DNA from: Solobacterium sp. UBA636
Lineage (GTDB): Bacteria; Bacillota_I; Bacilli_A; Erysipelotrichales; Erysipelotrichaceae
DNA: 14,851 nt
Assembly: GCA_002299675.1 (NCBI GenBank)
Contig: DBOW01000098.1
Location: forward strand, 1-14,851
Direction: 5' to 3'
The notes under the pieces are model-generated. The model ran no database searches, was not told where the DNA came from, and saw nothing but the letters and a program-made list of their open reading frames with translations. The stretch's first letter is position 1; every line of letters starts with the position of its first letter. Of this stretch, positions 14,719 to 14,851 are shown in pieces. Both the position numbers and the translations under genes were made by a program.

Positions 14719-14742
14719 TGTATAATTAAAGAGAATTATACA
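14719..14742. promoter_or_regulatory. Perfect 9-bp inverted repeat, probable operator, in the divergent gap
   Basis: Arms TGTATAATT (14719-14727) and AATTATACA (14734-14742) are exactly complementary around the 6-base spacer AAAGAG. The repeat covers the plus-strand -10 of the nucleotidyltransferase gene and the likely -35 area of the minus-strand operon, as expected for an operator serving one or both. It lacks a GC stem and T-run, so it is not a terminator. Confidence 0.5.
14721..14726 (+). promoter_or_regulatory. -10 element and leader of the nucleotidyltransferase gene
   Basis: A perfect TATAAT within the left arm of the inverted repeat would start transcription near 14733. The leader then carries GAGGTGAT at 14743-14750, a full match to the anti-Shine-Dalgarno, ending 9 nt before the ATG at 14760. 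The -35 match is poor. Confidence 0.45.
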
Positions 14743-14759
14743 GAGGTGATAATTGTAAT

Positions 14760-14851
14760 ATGAAAAAAACATTAGTAATTCTCGCCGCCGGAATGGGATC
14801 GAGGTACGGCGGTCTGAAACAGGTCGATACATTAGGATCAAATGGCGAATC
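14760..14851 (+). CDS. Sugar-phosphate/NTP nucleotidyltransferase (N-terminal fragment, runs off the window)
   Basis: Only the first 30 residues are visible. They begin MKKTLVILAAGMGSRYGGLK, the nucleotide-binding signature of NTP-transferase enzymes (GxGxR followed by a Lys), which join a sugar phosphate or similar to a nucleotide. The GSRYGGLKQ variant is typical of a Bacillota group of about 300 residues often annotated simply as nucleotidyltransferase, so the exact substrate cannot be stated. The gene is divergent from the phosphatase-glpK operon and has an unusually well-defined ribosome site. Its partial state is caused by the window edge, not by mutation. Confidence 0.88.
   Translation, partial: MKKTLVILAAGMGSRYGGLKQVDTLGSNGE

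Noticed and set aside
1..14851. CRISPR array, tRNA/rRNA genes, insertion sequences, phage or toxin-antitoxin genes
   Set aside because: No regularly spaced repeats, cloverleaf-like segments, transposase or integrase motifs, or paired small toxin genes were seen on either strand.

Overview
The window looks like chromosomal DNA from a low-G+C Bacillota (Firmicutes). The genes are densely packed, with AT-rich codon usage and Shine-Dalgarno sites of the GAGGA and GAGGTGAT type. The families are typical of that phylum: Mfd next to Pth, an XpaC-like protein, a SpoVK/CbbX-type AAA+ protein, a DUF3783-like protein and GlpK. An Erysipelotrichia-like source is my guess from style only. No tRNA, rRNA, CRISPR array, insertion sequence or phage gene was seen. 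No gene-free stretch reaches 300 bases; the longest gap is about 72 bp.

Region 1 (about 1-10205, minus strand) appears to be one long operon of nine genes. In transcription order: a 156-aa helical protein, an XpaC-like membrane protein, a 180-aa unknown, a two-domain AAA+ protein, mnmE, tatD, a membrane-anchored unknown, pth and mfd (its 3' end lies beyond base 1). The first junction has a 16-nt gap and every later one is an overlap of 1, 4 or 11 nt, so translational coupling is likely. The first four genes form an uncharacterised module (AAA+ ATPase, membrane partner, helical protein) fused upstream of tRNA modification, peptidyl-tRNA recycling and transcription-coupled repair genes.

Region 2 (10206-10960, minus) holds a small exported protein and a DUF3783-like protein. 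Region 3 (10983-11684, plus) is a Sir2-family deacetylase. The two are divergent across only 22 bp, where back-to-back -10-like hexamers and a near-palindrome overlap.

Region 4 (11673-14687, minus) is an operon of a PTP-type phosphatase with a lipid-phosphatase-like P-loop, glycerol kinase and an EamA/DMT transporter. Its last gene overlaps the end of the sirtuin gene tail to tail by 12 nt. Region 5 (14760 to the end, plus) is the start of a sugar-nucleotidyltransferase-type gene, divergent from the phosphatase; a perfect 9-bp inverted repeat covers its -10 box.

A recurring theme is a -10-like hexamer 6-8 nt upstream of an ATG that lacks a good Shine-Dalgarno site. This suggests that several transcription units here are leaderless. 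No convincing intrinsic terminator was found anywhere.
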